Counted from the first letter of the stretch, positions 50,887 to 61,074 are shown. The stretch: 64,000 nt of DNA from Paractinoplanes maris (GCF_023544465.1 NZ_JALPVL010000004.1:1-64000), one strand, 5' to 3'. A program made the numbers and translations. The notes: generated from the letters alone by a model not told the origin.

Positions 50887-51501
50887 ATGAAGCAAGACCG
50901 CGATTTGGAGTCGGTGGTCCGGCAGCGGATCCGCGGGTTGCGGGTCGCCAGGGGCTGGTCGCTGGACGAGCTGGCCACCCGCTCACTGCTGAGCCCGTCG
51001 ACGCTCAGCCGGATCGAGACCGGCCACCGGCGGATCGCCCTCGACCAGATGGCCGCGATCGCCCGCGCGCTCGGGAGCACCATCGATCAGCTGGTCGAGT
51101 CGCCGGACGACGACGATGTCGTGATCCGCCCCCACCAGCACCCGGAGCGCGGCGTCACGACCTGGTTGCTGTCGCGCGACAGCGGTCAGACGGTGGCCAA
51201 GATGCGCATCACCCGCAAGGTTCCGCAGGTGCTGCGGGTGCATCCGGGCCGAGACTGGTTCACCGTGCTGTCCGGCACCATCGAGCTGCGTCTCGGCGAC
51301 CGTACGATCCTGGTCGGCACCAATGAGGCGGCCGAGTTCTCCACGATGGTCCCGCACGCGTTCGGCGCCCACGGTGGTCCGGCCGAGGTGCTCTGCATCC
51401 TCGACCACGAGGGCGAGCGCAGCCACTTGGGCCCCGGGCGAGACAGCGAAGGCCCCGAAGAAGACAGGGACGAGCCGAGCGGGCCGGTGAGGGCCGGCTA
51501 G
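50887..51501 (+). CDS. XRE-family regulator with cupin domain
   Basis: 204 residues. HTH at about 12-66 (LRVARGWSLDELATRSLLSP and recognition helix); cupin domain at about 85-180 (RKVPQVLRVHPGRDWFTVLS, then GTNEAAEFSTMVPHAFGAHG). The ATG lies seven bases after TAGCAT (50874-50879), a likely -10, and no ribosome site is present, so the transcript may be leaderless. It probably regulates the divergent methyltransferase gene and itself. Its stop overlaps the end of the convergent DUF3043 gene in a shared CTAG. Confidence 0.92.
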   Translation: MKQDRDLESVVRQRIRGLRVARGWSLDELATRSLLSPSTLSRIETGHRRIALDQMAAIARALGSTIDQLVESPDDDDVVIRPHQHPERGVTTWLLSRDSGQTVAKMRITRKVPQVLRVHPGRDWFTVLSGTIELRLGDRTILVGTNEAAEFSTMVPHAFGAHGGPAEVLCILDHEGERSHLGPGRDSEGPEEDRDEPSGPVRAG

Positions 51502-52118
51502 ACGGCCTGGCCGAGCTCGACGCGGGGCTTGGGGACGCGCATCCGGCGGAAGGTCAGACCGCGCATCACGCCGTAGATCTGCAGCGAGCCGATGCGAGTC
51601 GTGGTCTTGGGGAAGCGCTCCTTGACCAGACGCTTCACCTTGCGCGTGATGAGGACACTGTCGATCACCACGCCGATCGCGAGGAGCAGCCACAGCACGT
51701 TGCTGGCGAGCTGTACGGCGGGGATCTGCACCGTCGAGCCGATCAGCACGATCAGCGCGCCGCCGAAGAAGTAGGTGCCCACCGTGCGGCGGCTGTCGAT
51801 GATGTCGCGGACCAGCGCGCGCTCGGGGCCGCGGTCACGGGCCAGCAGGTAGCGCTCGTCGCCGGCCTTCATGCCCGCGGTGGCCTCGGCCCGCTCCTGG
51901 CGCTGCCGCTCGCGCATCTGCTTGACCTGCTCGCGACGGTTGGCCGGGGCCGCGGTCTCGGCGCCGACGCGGCGGCCGGTGGTGACCCGCTTGGGCGTGA
52001 CCTGACCGAGCTCTTTCTTGCTGGGTGTGTAGCCCTTGGGGCGCGACTCGACCGGCGTCACCTCCTCGACCTCGGGAGTGGCGACGTCGGACTTATTGCG
52101 GCGAAAAAGCGAGGGCAC
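51498..52118 (-). CDS. DUF3043 membrane protein
   Basis: 206 residues from a GTG at 52118 (MPSLFRRNKSD). A basic, Glu/Arg-rich N-terminal half (about 1-100) contains the family block GYTPSKKELGQVTPKR and LLARDRGPERALVRDIIDSRR. Two transmembrane helices follow at about 117-137 and 140-160, then a basic tail. DUF3043 is an actinobacteria-specific family of unknown function. Confidence 0.9.
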   Translation of the reverse strand: MPSLFRRNKSDVATPEVEEVTPVESRPKGYTPSKKELGQVTPKRVTTGRRVGAETAAPANRREQVKQMRERQRQERAEATAGMKAGDERYLLARDRGPERALVRDIIDSRRTVGTYFFGGALIVLIGSTVQIPAVQLASNVLWLLLAIGVVIDSVLITRKVKRLVKERFPKTTTRIGSLQIYGVMRGLTFRRMRVPKPRVELGQAV

Positions 52119-52134
52119 GCTCAGAGAGTAGCCA

Positions 52135-52165
52135 AGCGGCGCGGTGTGTTTCACACCGCGCCGCT
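52135..52165 (-). terminator. murA terminator
   Basis: A perfect 14-base stem (AGCGGCGCGGTGTG at 52135-52148 with 52152-52165) and three-base loop follow the murA stop on the minus strand. Confidence 0.85.
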
Positions 52166-52187
52166 GATAGTGATGAAAGAGAGGCTT

Positions 52188-53543
52188 CTAGAGCCGCTCG
52201 ACGTGCGCGCCCAGGGCGGCCAGCTTGCCTTCGAAGTCCTCGTAGCCGCGGTTGATCAGGTTGACCCCGTACACCCGCGAGGTGCCCTCGGCGGCCAGCG
52301 CCGCGATCAGGTGGGCGAAGCCCGCCCGCAGGTCCGGGATGACCAGGTCGGCCGCGTGCAGCTTGGACGGGCCGGCGATGACCGCGGAGTGCTTGAAGTT
52401 GCGGCGGCCGAAGCGGCACGGCGTGCCGCCGAGACAGTCGCGGTAGACCTGGATGGTGGCGCCCATCTGGTTCAGCGCATCGGTGTAGCCCAGCCGCTGC
52501 TCGTAGACGGTCTCGTGCATGATCGACAGACCGCGGGCCTGGGTCAGCGCGACCACCAGCGGCTGCTGCCAGTCGGTCATGAAGCCGGGGTGCACGTCGG
52601 TCTCGAGCGCGACGGCCTGCAGCTCGTGGCCCGGGTGCCAGAACTTGATGCCGCCCTCGACCGGGGTGACGCCCGGACGGGCCACCCGGTCGTCGGTGAT
52701 CTCGAACTCGCCGCCGATGGACCGGAAGACGTTGAGGAACGTCATCATGTCGGCCTGCCGGGCGCCGAGCACCTCGATCTCGCCCTTGGTCGCGAGCGCG
52801 GCGGCGCCCCAGCTGGCCGCCTCGATCCGGTCCGGGATCGGCTTGTGCTTGTAGCCGTGCAGGCGGGGCACGCCCAGGATCTCGATGACCCGGTCGGTGT
52901 GCACCGTGATGATCGAGCCCATCTTCTGCAGGACGCAGATGAGGTCCATGATCTCGGGCTCGATGGCCGCGTTGCGCAGCTCGGTGACGCCCTCGGCGCG
53001 GACGGCGGTGAGCAGGATCTGCTCGGTGGCGCCGACGCTCGGGTAGGGCAGCTCGAGCTTGGCGCCCTTGAGACCGTTCGGCGCGCTCAGGTGCATGCCC
53101 TCGGGCGTCTTCTCGACGACCGCGCCGAACTCGCGCAGCGCCTGGATGTGGAAGTCGATCGGGCGCGGGCCGATGTGGCAGCCGCCGAGGTCCGGGATGA
53201 ACGCGTGCCCGAGGCGGTGCAGCAGCGGGCCGCAGAGCAGGATCGGGATCCGGCTCGAGCCGGCGTGCACGTTGATCTCGTCGGTGCTCGCGCTCTCGAC
53301 GTTGGTCGGGTCCATGACGATCTCGCCGTCGTCGAGCCCGTCGCTGACCTTGACGCCGTGCAGGCCGAGCAGGCCGCGGACGACCTCGACGTCGCGGATG
53401 CGCGGCACGTCGTACAGGTGGCTCGGCGACTCGCCCAGCAGGGCGGCCACCATCGCCTTGGAAACCAGGTTCTTGGCGCCACGGACCCGGATCTGGCCCT
53501 GCAACGGCGCTCCGCCGTGCACGACCAAGACGTCGTCGGTCAA
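52188..53543 (-). CDS. murA: UDP-N-acetylglucosamine 1-carboxyvinyltransferase
   Basis: 451 residues. First committed step of peptidoglycan synthesis. I place the start at a TTG (53543), five bases after GGAGG, giving MTDDVLVVHGGAPLQGQIRV; the longer frame has no ribosome site. The substrate-binding KN pair is at 24-25 (RGAKNLVSKAM). The catalytic loop LGGCHIGPRPIDFH holds Cys122 (equivalent to E. coli Cys115), so the fosfomycin-sensitive residue is present. The C-terminal DLRAGFAHLIAALAAEGTSR is typical. A single gene with its own terminator. Confidence 0.95.
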   Translation of the reverse strand: MTDDVLVVHGGAPLQGQIRVRGAKNLVSKAMVAALLGESPSHLYDVPRIRDVEVVRGLLGLHGVKVSDGLDDGEIVMDPTNVESASTDEINVHAGSSRIPILLCGPLLHRLGHAFIPDLGGCHIGPRPIDFHIQALREFGAVVEKTPEGMHLSAPNGLKGAKLELPYPSVGATEQILLTAVRAEGVTELRNAAIEPEIMDLICVLQKMGSIITVHTDRVIEILGVPRLHGYKHKPIPDRIEAASWGAAALATKGEIEVLGARQADMMTFLNVFRSIGGEFEITDDRVARPGVTPVEGGIKFWHPGHELQAVALETDVHPGFMTDWQQPLVVALTQARGLSIMHETVYEQRLGYTDALNQMGATIQVYRDCLGGTPCRFGRRNFKHSAVIAGPSKLHAADLVIPDLRAGFAHLIAALAAEGTSRVYGVNLINRGYEDFEGKLAALGAHVERL

Positions 53544-53743
53544 CGTAACCTCCAGCCGGTGGGCGCGAGGGGAGCGCCCGAAGATGATCGAGGGGGCCGC
53601 ACGGGTGGGGGTACCCCGTTTCGGCAACCGGGTGAGCATAGCGCTGAGTGACAAGGACGCCAGTCACACAACGCCCAACAGCCCACAGTTAAGACGGCTG
53701 AAAGAAAAGGAGCCGCTGAACGGGACTTGTTGATTACTCGCCG

Positions 53744-54913
53744 TTACGGCAGGGCGAGCATCTGGTCCAGCGCGACACGCGCGTTGTCCGCGGTTTCCGG
53801 GTCGACCGTGATGACGTTGGGCACCCGGCCGGCGACGAGTTCCTCGAGCGTCCACACGAGGTGCGGAAGGTCGATGCGGTTCATCGTCGAGCAGTAGCAG
53901 ACCGCCTTGTCGAGGAACATGATCTGCTTGTCGGGGTGGGCCAGGGCCATTCGCCGTACGAGATTGAGCTCGGTGCCGACCGCCCAGGCCGACCCGGCCG
54001 GCGCCGCGTCGAGCGCCTTGATGATGTATTCCGTCGAGCCCACGTAGTCGGCGGCCTGGACGACCTCGTGCCGGCACTCGGGGTGGACCAGCACGTTGAC
54101 CCCCGGCACCCGCTCGCGCACGTCGTTGACGCTGTCGAGCGTGAAACGCCCGTGCACCGAGCAGTGCCCCCGCCACAGAATCATCCGGGCGTCGCGCAGC
54201 TGCTCGTCGGTCAGCCCGCCCTGCGGCTTGTGCGGGTCGTAGAGCACACAGTCATCGAGGTCGAAGCCCATCTCGAGCACCGCGGTGTTGCGGCCCAGGT
54301 GCTGGTCGGGCAGGAAGAACACCTTGCTGCCGTGCTCGAACGCCCAGTCCAGGGCGCGCTTGGCGTTGGACGACGTGCAGACCACGCCCTTCTCCCGGCC
54401 GACGAAGCCCTTGATGTCGGCCGACGAGTTCATGTAGGTCACCGGGACGATGTCGCCGGCGATGCCCAGGTCCTCGAAGTGCTCCCAGGCGGTCTGCACC
54501 TGGCCCAGCACGGCCATGTCGGCCATCGAGCAGCCGGCCGCCAGGTCGGGCAGGATGACCTGCTGCTCGGGCTTGGTCAGGATGTCGGCGCTCTCGGCCA
54601 TGAAGTGCACGCCGCAGAAGACGATGAACTCGGCCTCCGGCCGGGCCGCGGCCTGCTGGGCGAGCTTGAACGAGTCGCCGGTGACATCGGCGAACTGGAT
54701 GACCTCGTCGCGCTGGTAGTGATGGCCGAGCACGAAGACCCGGTCGCCGAGCGCGGCCTTGGCGGCGGTGGCGCGGGCGACCAGATCGGGGTCGCTGGGG
54801 GTGGGCAGATCGCCCGGGCAGTCGACGCCCCGCTCGGAGGCGGGGTCGCTGCCCCGGCCCAGCAGGAGCAGCGCGGTCGCGGTGTTCGAGGGTTCGGTCC
54901 AGGTCGACGTCAC
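53744..54913 (-). CDS. nadA: Quinolinate synthase
   Basis: 389 residues from a GTG at 54913. It condenses iminoaspartate with dihydroxyacetone phosphate in NAD synthesis, using a [4Fe-4S] cluster. Family blocks are FVLGHHYQRDEVIQFAD, IVFCGVHFMAESADILT, CSMADMA, VCTSSNAKRALDWA, WRGHCSVHGRF, VHPECRHEVVQAADYVGSTE and KAVCYCSTMNRI, including the three cluster cysteines. NadB and NadC are not in the window. It is divergent from the glycerate kinase gene with only about 70 bases between. Confidence 0.97.
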   Translation of the reverse strand: MTSTWTEPSNTATALLLLGRGSDPASERGVDCPGDLPTPSDPDLVARATAAKAALGDRVFVLGHHYQRDEVIQFADVTGDSFKLAQQAAARPEAEFIVFCGVHFMAESADILTKPEQQVILPDLAAGCSMADMAVLGQVQTAWEHFEDLGIAGDIVPVTYMNSSADIKGFVGREKGVVCTSSNAKRALDWAFEHGSKVFFLPDQHLGRNTAVLEMGFDLDDCVLYDPHKPQGGLTDEQLRDARMILWRGHCSVHGRFTLDSVNDVRERVPGVNVLVHPECRHEVVQAADYVGSTEYIIKALDAAPAGSAWAVGTELNLVRRMALAHPDKQIMFLDKAVCYCSTMNRIDLPHLVWTLEELVAGRVPNVITVDPETADNARVALDQMLALP

Positions 54914-54982
54914 GCCCGCAATCGTCGCACAGGCCGGGAACGAGATCGGAGGTCGAGACAGTGGGGTGCCACACTCATACGC

Positions 54983-56086
54983 GTGCGCGTATTGATCTGT
55001 CCGGACAAGTTCGCCGGCACCCTGTCGGCCCCCGAGGTGACCGAGGCCGTCGTGGCCGGGTGGTCGCGGCCCGATGAGCTGATCCGGCGGCCGTTGTCCG
55101 ACGGCGGGCCCGGGTTCATCGAGGTGCTGGCCGGGGCGAGCGGGGGCCGGCGCGTCCCGGTGCCCACGGTCGATCCGCTCGGCCGGCCGGTCGAGGGCGA
55201 GATCCTGCTGGTCGGCCCCACGGCGTACGTGGAGAGTGCGCATGCCTGCGGCCTGCACCTGCTGACCCCCGAGGAACGCGACCCCAACGCGGCCAGCTCC
55301 TACGGGCTGGGCCTGCTGCTGACGGCGGCGGTCGAGGCGGGGGCGGCCGAGGTGGTGGTCGGGCTGGGCGGTTCGGCGGTCAACGACGCCGGGGCGGGCA
55401 TGCTGGCCGCGCTCGGTGCCCCACCGGTCGACATCGCCGGCTACGCCCTGCCGTACGGCGGCGCCTATCTGAACGCCGCGGCCGCGCTCGGTGGCGCGCC
55501 CCGGTTGCGGCAGGTGAGCCTGATCGCCGCGACCGACGTCGACAACCCGCTGACCGGCCTGCACGGGGCCAGCAACGTCTTCGGGCCGCAGAAGGGTGCG
55601 AGCCGCGAGGACGTCTATCGTCTCGACGCCGCTCTGGAGCAGTTCGCCGGCGTACTGGAAAAGGCTTTTGACATCGAGAACCTCCAGCAGGCACCGGGTG
55701 GGGGAGCCGCGGGCGGGATCGGTGCGGCCCTGATCGCCCTGGGTGGCCGGGTCGTCTCGGGCATCGGACTGGTCAGCACGGCCATCGGGCTCGACAAGGA
55801 GCTGGACGCGGCCGACCTGGTGATCACCGGAGAGGGATCCTTCGACCACCAGTCGCTGCGCGGCAAGGTCGTGGCCGGCATCGCGAACGCCGCCCGTGAC
55901 CGCGGGTTGCCCTGCATCGTGCTGGCCGGGCGCAACGAGACCGGCTACCGCGAGGCCGCCGCGGCCGGGGTCACCGAGACGTATTCCCTGACCGAGCACT
56001 TCGGCAGCACCGAGATCGCGATGGCCGAACCCGCCCGGGGGCTGCGCGAGCTGGCCGGCCGCATCTCGGAGCAGTGGAGCCGGTGA
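54983..56086 (+). CDS. glxK: Glycerate kinase (GlxK/GarK family)
   Basis: 367 residues from a GTG. It phosphorylates D-glycerate. Family blocks are VLICPDKFAGTLSAPEVTEA at the N-terminus, PLSDGGPGFIEVL, VVVGLGGSAVNDAGAGML, ATDVDNPLTG and the closing GEGSFDHQSLRGK. From memory the same gene sits next to erpA and adoK in mycobacteria (Rv2205c). Confidence 0.95.
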   Translation: MRVLICPDKFAGTLSAPEVTEAVVAGWSRPDELIRRPLSDGGPGFIEVLAGASGGRRVPVPTVDPLGRPVEGEILLVGPTAYVESAHACGLHLLTPEERDPNAASSYGLGLLLTAAVEAGAAEVVVGLGGSAVNDAGAGMLAALGAPPVDIAGYALPYGGAYLNAAAALGGAPRLRQVSLIAATDVDNPLTGLHGASNVFGPQKGASREDVYRLDAALEQFAGVLEKAFDIENLQQAPGGGAAGGIGAALIALGGRVVSGIGLVSTAIGLDKELDAADLVITGEGSFDHQSLRGKVVAGIANAARDRGLPCIVLAGRNETGYREAAAAGVTETYSLTEHFGSTEIAMAEPARGLRELAGRISEQWSR

Positions 56087-56185
56087 GGAACCGGTGAAGT
56101 AAGCCACCCGGATTGGGAATCATGGGGATCCGGGCTAGCGTTGGCCAGTACGGCAGTATGTCCGCACCCTGCAGGGAGATACCTA

Positions 56186-56554
56186 GTGACCACTGAAGCG
56201 CACACCGAGTCGGTCGAGGCCACCGCGCCCTCCGGCATCATTCTGACCGACGTCGCCGCGGTCAAGGTCAAGGCCCTGATCGAGCAGGAAGGGCGCGACG
56301 ACCTGCGCCTGCGCATCGCCGTTCAGCCCGGTGGCTGCTCCGGCCTGCGTTACCAGCTCTTCTTCGACGAGCGCTCGCTCGACGGTGACGTGGTCAGCGA
56401 CTTCGGCGGTGTCGAGGTCGTCGTCGACCGGATGAGCTCGCCCTACCTGGCCGGCGCCACGATCGACTTCGCCGACCGGATCGACGCCCAGGGCTTCACG
56501 ATCGACAACCCCAACGCGCAGAACTCCTGCGCCTGTGGTGACTCGTTCCACTGA
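56186..56554 (+). CDS. erpA: A-type iron-sulfur carrier (ErpA/HesB)
   Basis: 122 residues from a GTG with AGGGAG upstream. The three cluster-ligand cysteines are in GGCSGLRYQ and NSCACGDSF. It delivers Fe-S clusters to apo-enzymes. Likely clients nearby are NadA and LipA. Followed by a strong terminator. Confidence 0.95.
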   Translation: MTTEAHTESVEATAPSGIILTDVAAVKVKALIEQEGRDDLRLRIAVQPGGCSGLRYQLFFDERSLDGDVVSDFGGVEVVVDRMSSPYLAGATIDFADRIDAQGFTIDNPNAQNSCACGDSFH

Positions 56555-56574
56555 TCTTTTCCAAAAACAGCTCG

Positions 56575-56610
56575 GCAGCAGGCCGCTCCGTTAACGGGGC
56601 GGCCTGCTGC
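56575..56610 (+). terminator. erpA terminator
   Basis: An almost complete 36-base palindrome (18-base arms, one mismatch) lies 20 bases after the erpA stop. Confidence 0.75.
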
Positions 56611-56652
56611 GCGTAACGTGCCCGGTAGGCTGCGTACGTAAGCCCCCCGTAA

Positions 56653-57651
<999 letters not shown>

Positions 57652-57664
57652 CGTCGGGGGAAAA

Positions 57665-58165
57665 ATGGTGCTGGCCGTCTTCGCCGGGTTGCCCGGCGTC
57701 GGGAAGAGCACGCTCGCCGCGCGGGTGGCCACCGAGCTGCCCGCGTGCGTGCTCGCGGTCGACACCGTCGATTTCGCCCTCCAGCGCTACGAGGTCGTCG
57801 AGCCGAGACCGGGCTTCGCCGCGTACGGGGCGGTGGCCGCGCTGGCCGAGGTCCAGCTCGGCATGGGTCATCACGTGATCATCGACGCGGTGAGCCCGGT
57901 GAAGGCGGCCCGCCAGCTGTGGGTCGAGGTCGCCGAGCGGGCCGGGGTGCCGCTGCGGGTGGTCGAGGTGGTGGTCGGTGACGACACCGAGCACCGCCGC
58001 CGGGTCGAGCAGCGTTACCAGGCCCGCGACCACGACGGCGTCCCCGACTGGGTCCGCGTCCTCGAGCGCCAGGCCGAGTACGAGCCCTACCTGGGCCCGC
58101 GCCTGGTCGTGGACACCCACCTCGCGAAGGATCCGATCGGACCCGTGGTCGACTACCTCAGCTGA
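57665..58165 (+). CDS. Small P-loop (AAA/kinase-like) ATPase
   Basis: 166 residues. Walker A GLPGVGKSTLAAR at about 8-20, an Asp pair in VLAVDTVDFALQRYE, VIIDAVSPVKAARQLW as the Walker B-type strand, and RYQARDHDGVPDWVRVLE as a lid with arginines. It is the size and layout of APS-kinase-like or gluconate-kinase-like small-molecule kinases. The substrate is unknown. It lies 13 bases after adoK and probably shares its transcript. It overlaps the end of tusA on the other strand. Confidence 0.85.
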   Translation: MVLAVFAGLPGVGKSTLAARVATELPACVLAVDTVDFALQRYEVVEPRPGFAAYGAVAALAEVQLGMGHHVIIDAVSPVKAARQLWVEVAERAGVPLRVVEVVVGDDTEHRRRVEQRYQARDHDGVPDWVRVLERQAEYEPYLGPRLVVDTHLAKDPIGPVVDYLS

Positions 58166-58373
58166 GCCGGCGCACGTCGAAGGTGTCCGGGCCAGGCGAG
58201 CCGACGAGCTCCTGGTGCTTCATCCGGCACCACGCCGCGATGTCGTTCGCCGCGGCCGGGTCGTCGGCCAGCACCCGCACCACCCCGCCCACCGGCACCT
58301 CGCCGATCCGCTGGGCCAGCCGGATGATCGGCAGCGGGCACTTCAGACCCCGGCAGTCGAGCAGCAGATCCAT
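58158..58373 (-). CDS. TusA/SirA-family sulfur carrier
   Basis: 71 residues. MDLLLDCRGLKCPLPIIRLA has the CPxP motif whose Cys carries persulfide. A typical two-layer fold of about 75 residues follows. Its ATG overlaps the stop of the cysteine desulfurase gene (TGATG), so the two proteins are made together, and the desulfurase should load this carrier. Destination of the sulfur (tRNA thiolation, molybdenum cofactor, other) is not shown by the context. Confidence 0.92.
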   Translation of the reverse strand: MDLLLDCRGLKCPLPIIRLAQRIGEVPVGGVVRVLADDPAAANDIAAWCRMKHQELVGSPGPDTFDVRRLS

Positions 58374-59515
58374 CACAGGCCCGCCTCGCGGCGGATGCCC
58401 TCGACGAGACCGGGCAGCACGGCCAGGAAGCGCTCGACGTCGGCCTCGGTCGTCCCCCGGTGCAGCGAGACCCGGACGTTGCCGTGGCTGAGCACACCCA
58501 TCGCCTCCAGCACGTGGCTCGGGCGCAAGGTCGACGCCGTGCACGACGAACCCGACGAGACCGCGAAACCGGCCCGGTCGAGCGCGTGCAGCAGCGCCTC
58601 CCCGTCGACGTAGAGGCACGAGAACGTCACCAGGTGGGGCAGCCGCTGATCCGGATCCCCGACCACCTCGACGTCGGGCACGGTGGCCGCCACGCGGGTC
58701 CGGATGCGCTCGACCAGCGCGCTCAGCCGTACGCCCTCGGCCTGGGCCTCCTGGCGCACGGCCCGCAGGCTCGCCGCGGCCGCGACCACCGCCGGCAGAT
58801 CGATGCCGCCGGGCGTCCCGGGGCGATAAAGATCATCCTGCGGGTACGGTGAGATCCAGCGCACACCCTTGCGGACCACCAGCACCCCGACACCCGGCGG
58901 GCCGCCCCATTTGTGCGAGCTCGCACTGAGCAGCGACCAACCCGGCGGTACGTCGACCCGGCCCACCGACTGGGCGGCATCGACGAAGAGCGGCACCCCC
59001 GCCTCGTCGCAGTAGCTCGCCGCCGCCGCGACCGGTTGCCGCGTGCCCACCTCGTGACTCGCGCTGATCAGCGAGGCCAGGGCCACGCCGGGCGCCGACA
59101 CCGCCTGATCCCAGGCGTCGAGATCGAGGCGGCCGAGCCGGTCGACACCGACCTCGACGGCCTTGCCCCGGGCGGCCGCGTGCAGCACCGCCGAATGCTC
59201 GATCGCCGAATGCACCAGCGTGTCGCCCTGCCGGGCGCGTCCGGCCAGCCCGCCCAGCACAGCGGCCTGCGCGGCGGCCGTGCCCGACGGCCAGAAGGAC
59301 ACCTCGTCAACCCGTACGCCCAGGGCCTCGGCCAGCGCGGCCCGGGCCGCGTCGGAGAGCTGCTGGGCCCGCCGGCCCGCGGAATAGAGCCGGGCCGGGT
59401 CGGCCCAGCCGTCGTCCAGCGCCGCCAGCAGCGCCTCGCGGGCCACCGGATGCAGCGGAACAGCCGTCGCGGCATCGAGGTAGACCGGACCGGCGGGATC
59501 GCCCGTGTATTCCAC
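58373..59515 (-). CDS. Cysteine desulfurase (NifS/IscS-like)
   Basis: 380 residues, PLP enzyme. It has a substrate/PLP pocket SAIEHSAVLHAA and SASHEVGTRQP, cofactor Asp in PLFVDAAQSVGRV, PLP Lys202 in SASSHKWGGPPGVG, and catalytic Cys325 in SSGSSCTASTLRPSHVL. The active-site loop is short to medium, group I-like in sequence. It is the first gene of an operon with tusA, independent of a suf cluster. Confidence 0.94.
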   Translation of the reverse strand: MEYTGDPAGPVYLDAATAVPLHPVAREALLAALDDGWADPARLYSAGRRAQQLSDAARAALAEALGVRVDEVSFWPSGTAAAQAAVLGGLAGRARQGDTLVHSAIEHSAVLHAAARGKAVEVGVDRLGRLDLDAWDQAVSAPGVALASLISASHEVGTRQPVAAAASYCDEAGVPLFVDAAQSVGRVDVPPGWSLLSASSHKWGGPPGVGVLVVRKGVRWISPYPQDDLYRPGTPGGIDLPAVVAAAASLRAVRQEAQAEGVRLSALVERIRTRVAATVPDVEVVGDPDQRLPHLVTFSCLYVDGEALLHALDRAGFAVSSGSSCTASTLRPSHVLEAMGVLSHGNVRVSLHRGTTEADVERFLAVLPGLVEGIRREAGL

Positions 59516-59683
59516 CCCGGGAACGGTATCGTCCGTTTGTCGGCGGGTATACGTGCACGGCTGAAGATCGGACCCCGCAACGGTAGGACAGGGCCTGGTC
59601 GAGTAATGTGCGACCGTCGGTAACGCCTGGCCACTCGTGTCCGTTTCGGGCGGGAGGCGGCGCTGCTAAGGAGGCAAGAGCAG

Positions 59684-60643
59684 GTGAGCGCAAAAGGTTC
59701 GGCCGCACGGCCGCGAGCGGCAGTCCGGGTCACCGGGCTCGGCCTCAGCGGGTCGTTGCTGCTGCTGGTGCTCTCGGGATGTTCCGTCGATGGCGTCGGC
59801 AAGGCCTTCGGCCACTTCGGCTGGCCGGGCAAGGGCATCACCTTGCAGGCCCACAAGATGTACGACTTGTGGATCGCCTCGGTGATCGCCGCGCTGATCG
59901 TCGGCGTCTTCGTGTGGGGCCTGATCTTCTGGTGCGTCATCCGTTACCGCAAGCGTGGTGACGAGCTGCCCGTGCAGACGCGGTTCAACATGCCGATGGA
60001 GGTGCTCTACACGGTCACCCCGGTGCTGATCGTGGCGGTGCTCTTCTACTACACGGCCATCGTGCAGACCGACGTGGACAAGCTCTCCAAGAACCCCGAC
60101 CAGGTCGTCGAGGTCGTGGCGTTCAAATGGAACTGGCAGTTCAACTACCGCGACGGCATCGGCGCGGAGGCCAACACGGTCGCCTCGACGGTCGGCTCGT
60201 CCGACGTCATCCCGATCCTGGTCCTGCCCACGGGGCAGAAGATCCGGTTCGAGGAGACGAGCAAGGACGTCATCCACTCGTTCTGGGTGCCCGAGATGCT
60301 GTTCAAGCGGGATGTCTTCCCGGGCAACGTGCGCAACGTCTTCGAGGTCACCCTCGACAAGGAGGGCCGCTACGTCGGCCGATGCGCCGAGCTGTGCGGC
60401 ACCTACCACGCCTTCATGCAGTTCGAGCTGGTCACGGTCACGCCCGAGCGGTTCGACACGTTCCTCCAGGCCAAGGAGGACGGTGCCACCACGCAGGAGG
60501 CGATGGCGGCGATCGGCTACACCGGCGACAAGGCGTACGCGACGACCACCGAGCCGTTCAACACGCGGCGGCAGAAGAACAGCTGGAACCAGCGCGACGC
60601 GGTGTCCGCGGGCACCGGCGCGGCCGTGACGGCCGGGAAGTAG
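59684..60643 (+). CDS. ctaC: Cytochrome c oxidase subunit II
   Basis: 319 residues from a GTG (AAGGAGG upstream). A signal peptide ending LSGC suggests a lipoprotein. Two transmembrane helices (about 60-82 and 107-127). The periplasmic cupredoxin domain carries the CuA site: HSFWVPEM and CAELCGTYHAFM with both Cys, His and Met ligands. The C-terminal extension of about 45 residues is usual in actinobacteria. It is followed five bases later by ctaF; the catalytic subunit gene ctaD is not adjacent. Confidence 0.97.
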   Translation: MSAKGSAARPRAAVRVTGLGLSGSLLLLVLSGCSVDGVGKAFGHFGWPGKGITLQAHKMYDLWIASVIAALIVGVFVWGLIFWCVIRYRKRGDELPVQTRFNMPMEVLYTVTPVLIVAVLFYYTAIVQTDVDKLSKNPDQVVEVVAFKWNWQFNYRDGIGAEANTVASTVGSSDVIPILVLPTGQKIRFEETSKDVIHSFWVPEMLFKRDVFPGNVRNVFEVTLDKEGRYVGRCAELCGTYHAFMQFELVTVTPERFDTFLQAKEDGATTQEAMAAIGYTGDKAYATTTEPFNTRRQKNSWNQRDAVSAGTGAAVTAGK

Positions 60644-60648
60644 GAGAC

Positions 60649-61074
60649 GTGCGCACCGAATACAAGATCTTTGCCGGCGTCGCCGTCTTCCTCTTCGGCG
60701 CGGCTACCGTCTATGGCTTCTACACCCGGGGCACCGGGGAGCACGTGGAATGGGTCGGCACGGTTGCGCTGATTCTTTCCGGGTTGTTGTGCTCCATGTG
60801 CGGTGGGTTCTTCTGGTTCGTGGCGCGGCGTATCGACCTGCGTCCGGAGGACCGGGAGGATGGCGAGATCGCCGAGGGTGCGGGGGAGATCGGGTTCTTC
60901 AGTCCTGGTAGTTACTGGCCGTTCGGGATTGCGCTTTCGGCTTCTGTGGCTGGGCTGGGGCTGGTGTTCTGGATGTGGTGGCTCGTTGCGTTCGGGATGA
61001 TCCTGGTGATTGTTTCGTCGTGCGCGATGATCTTTGAGTACTACACGGGTACTCGGCATCCTGCTGAGCACTGA
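60649..61074 (+). CDS. ctaF: Actinobacterial cytochrome c oxidase subunit IV
   Basis: 141 residues from a GTG at 60649 preceded by GGAG. Four transmembrane helices in two pairs. MRTEYKIFAGVAVFLFGAAT and GSYWPFGIALSASVAGLGLV are hallmarks of the actinobacterial subunit IV of the aa3 oxidase in the bcc-aa3 supercomplex. It is translationally close to ctaC. Confidence 0.95.
   Translation: MRTEYKIFAGVAVFLFGAATVYGFYTRGTGEHVEWVGTVALILSGLLCSMCGGFFWFVARRIDLRPEDREDGEIAEGAGEIGFFSPGSYWPFGIALSASVAGLGLVFWMWWLVAFGMILVIVSSCAMIFEYYTGTRHPAEH

Noticed and set aside
53861..54970. Open frame antisense to nadA running into the glycerate kinase frame
   Set aside because: The kinase homology begins at the GTG at 54983; everything upstream is the mirror of nadA.
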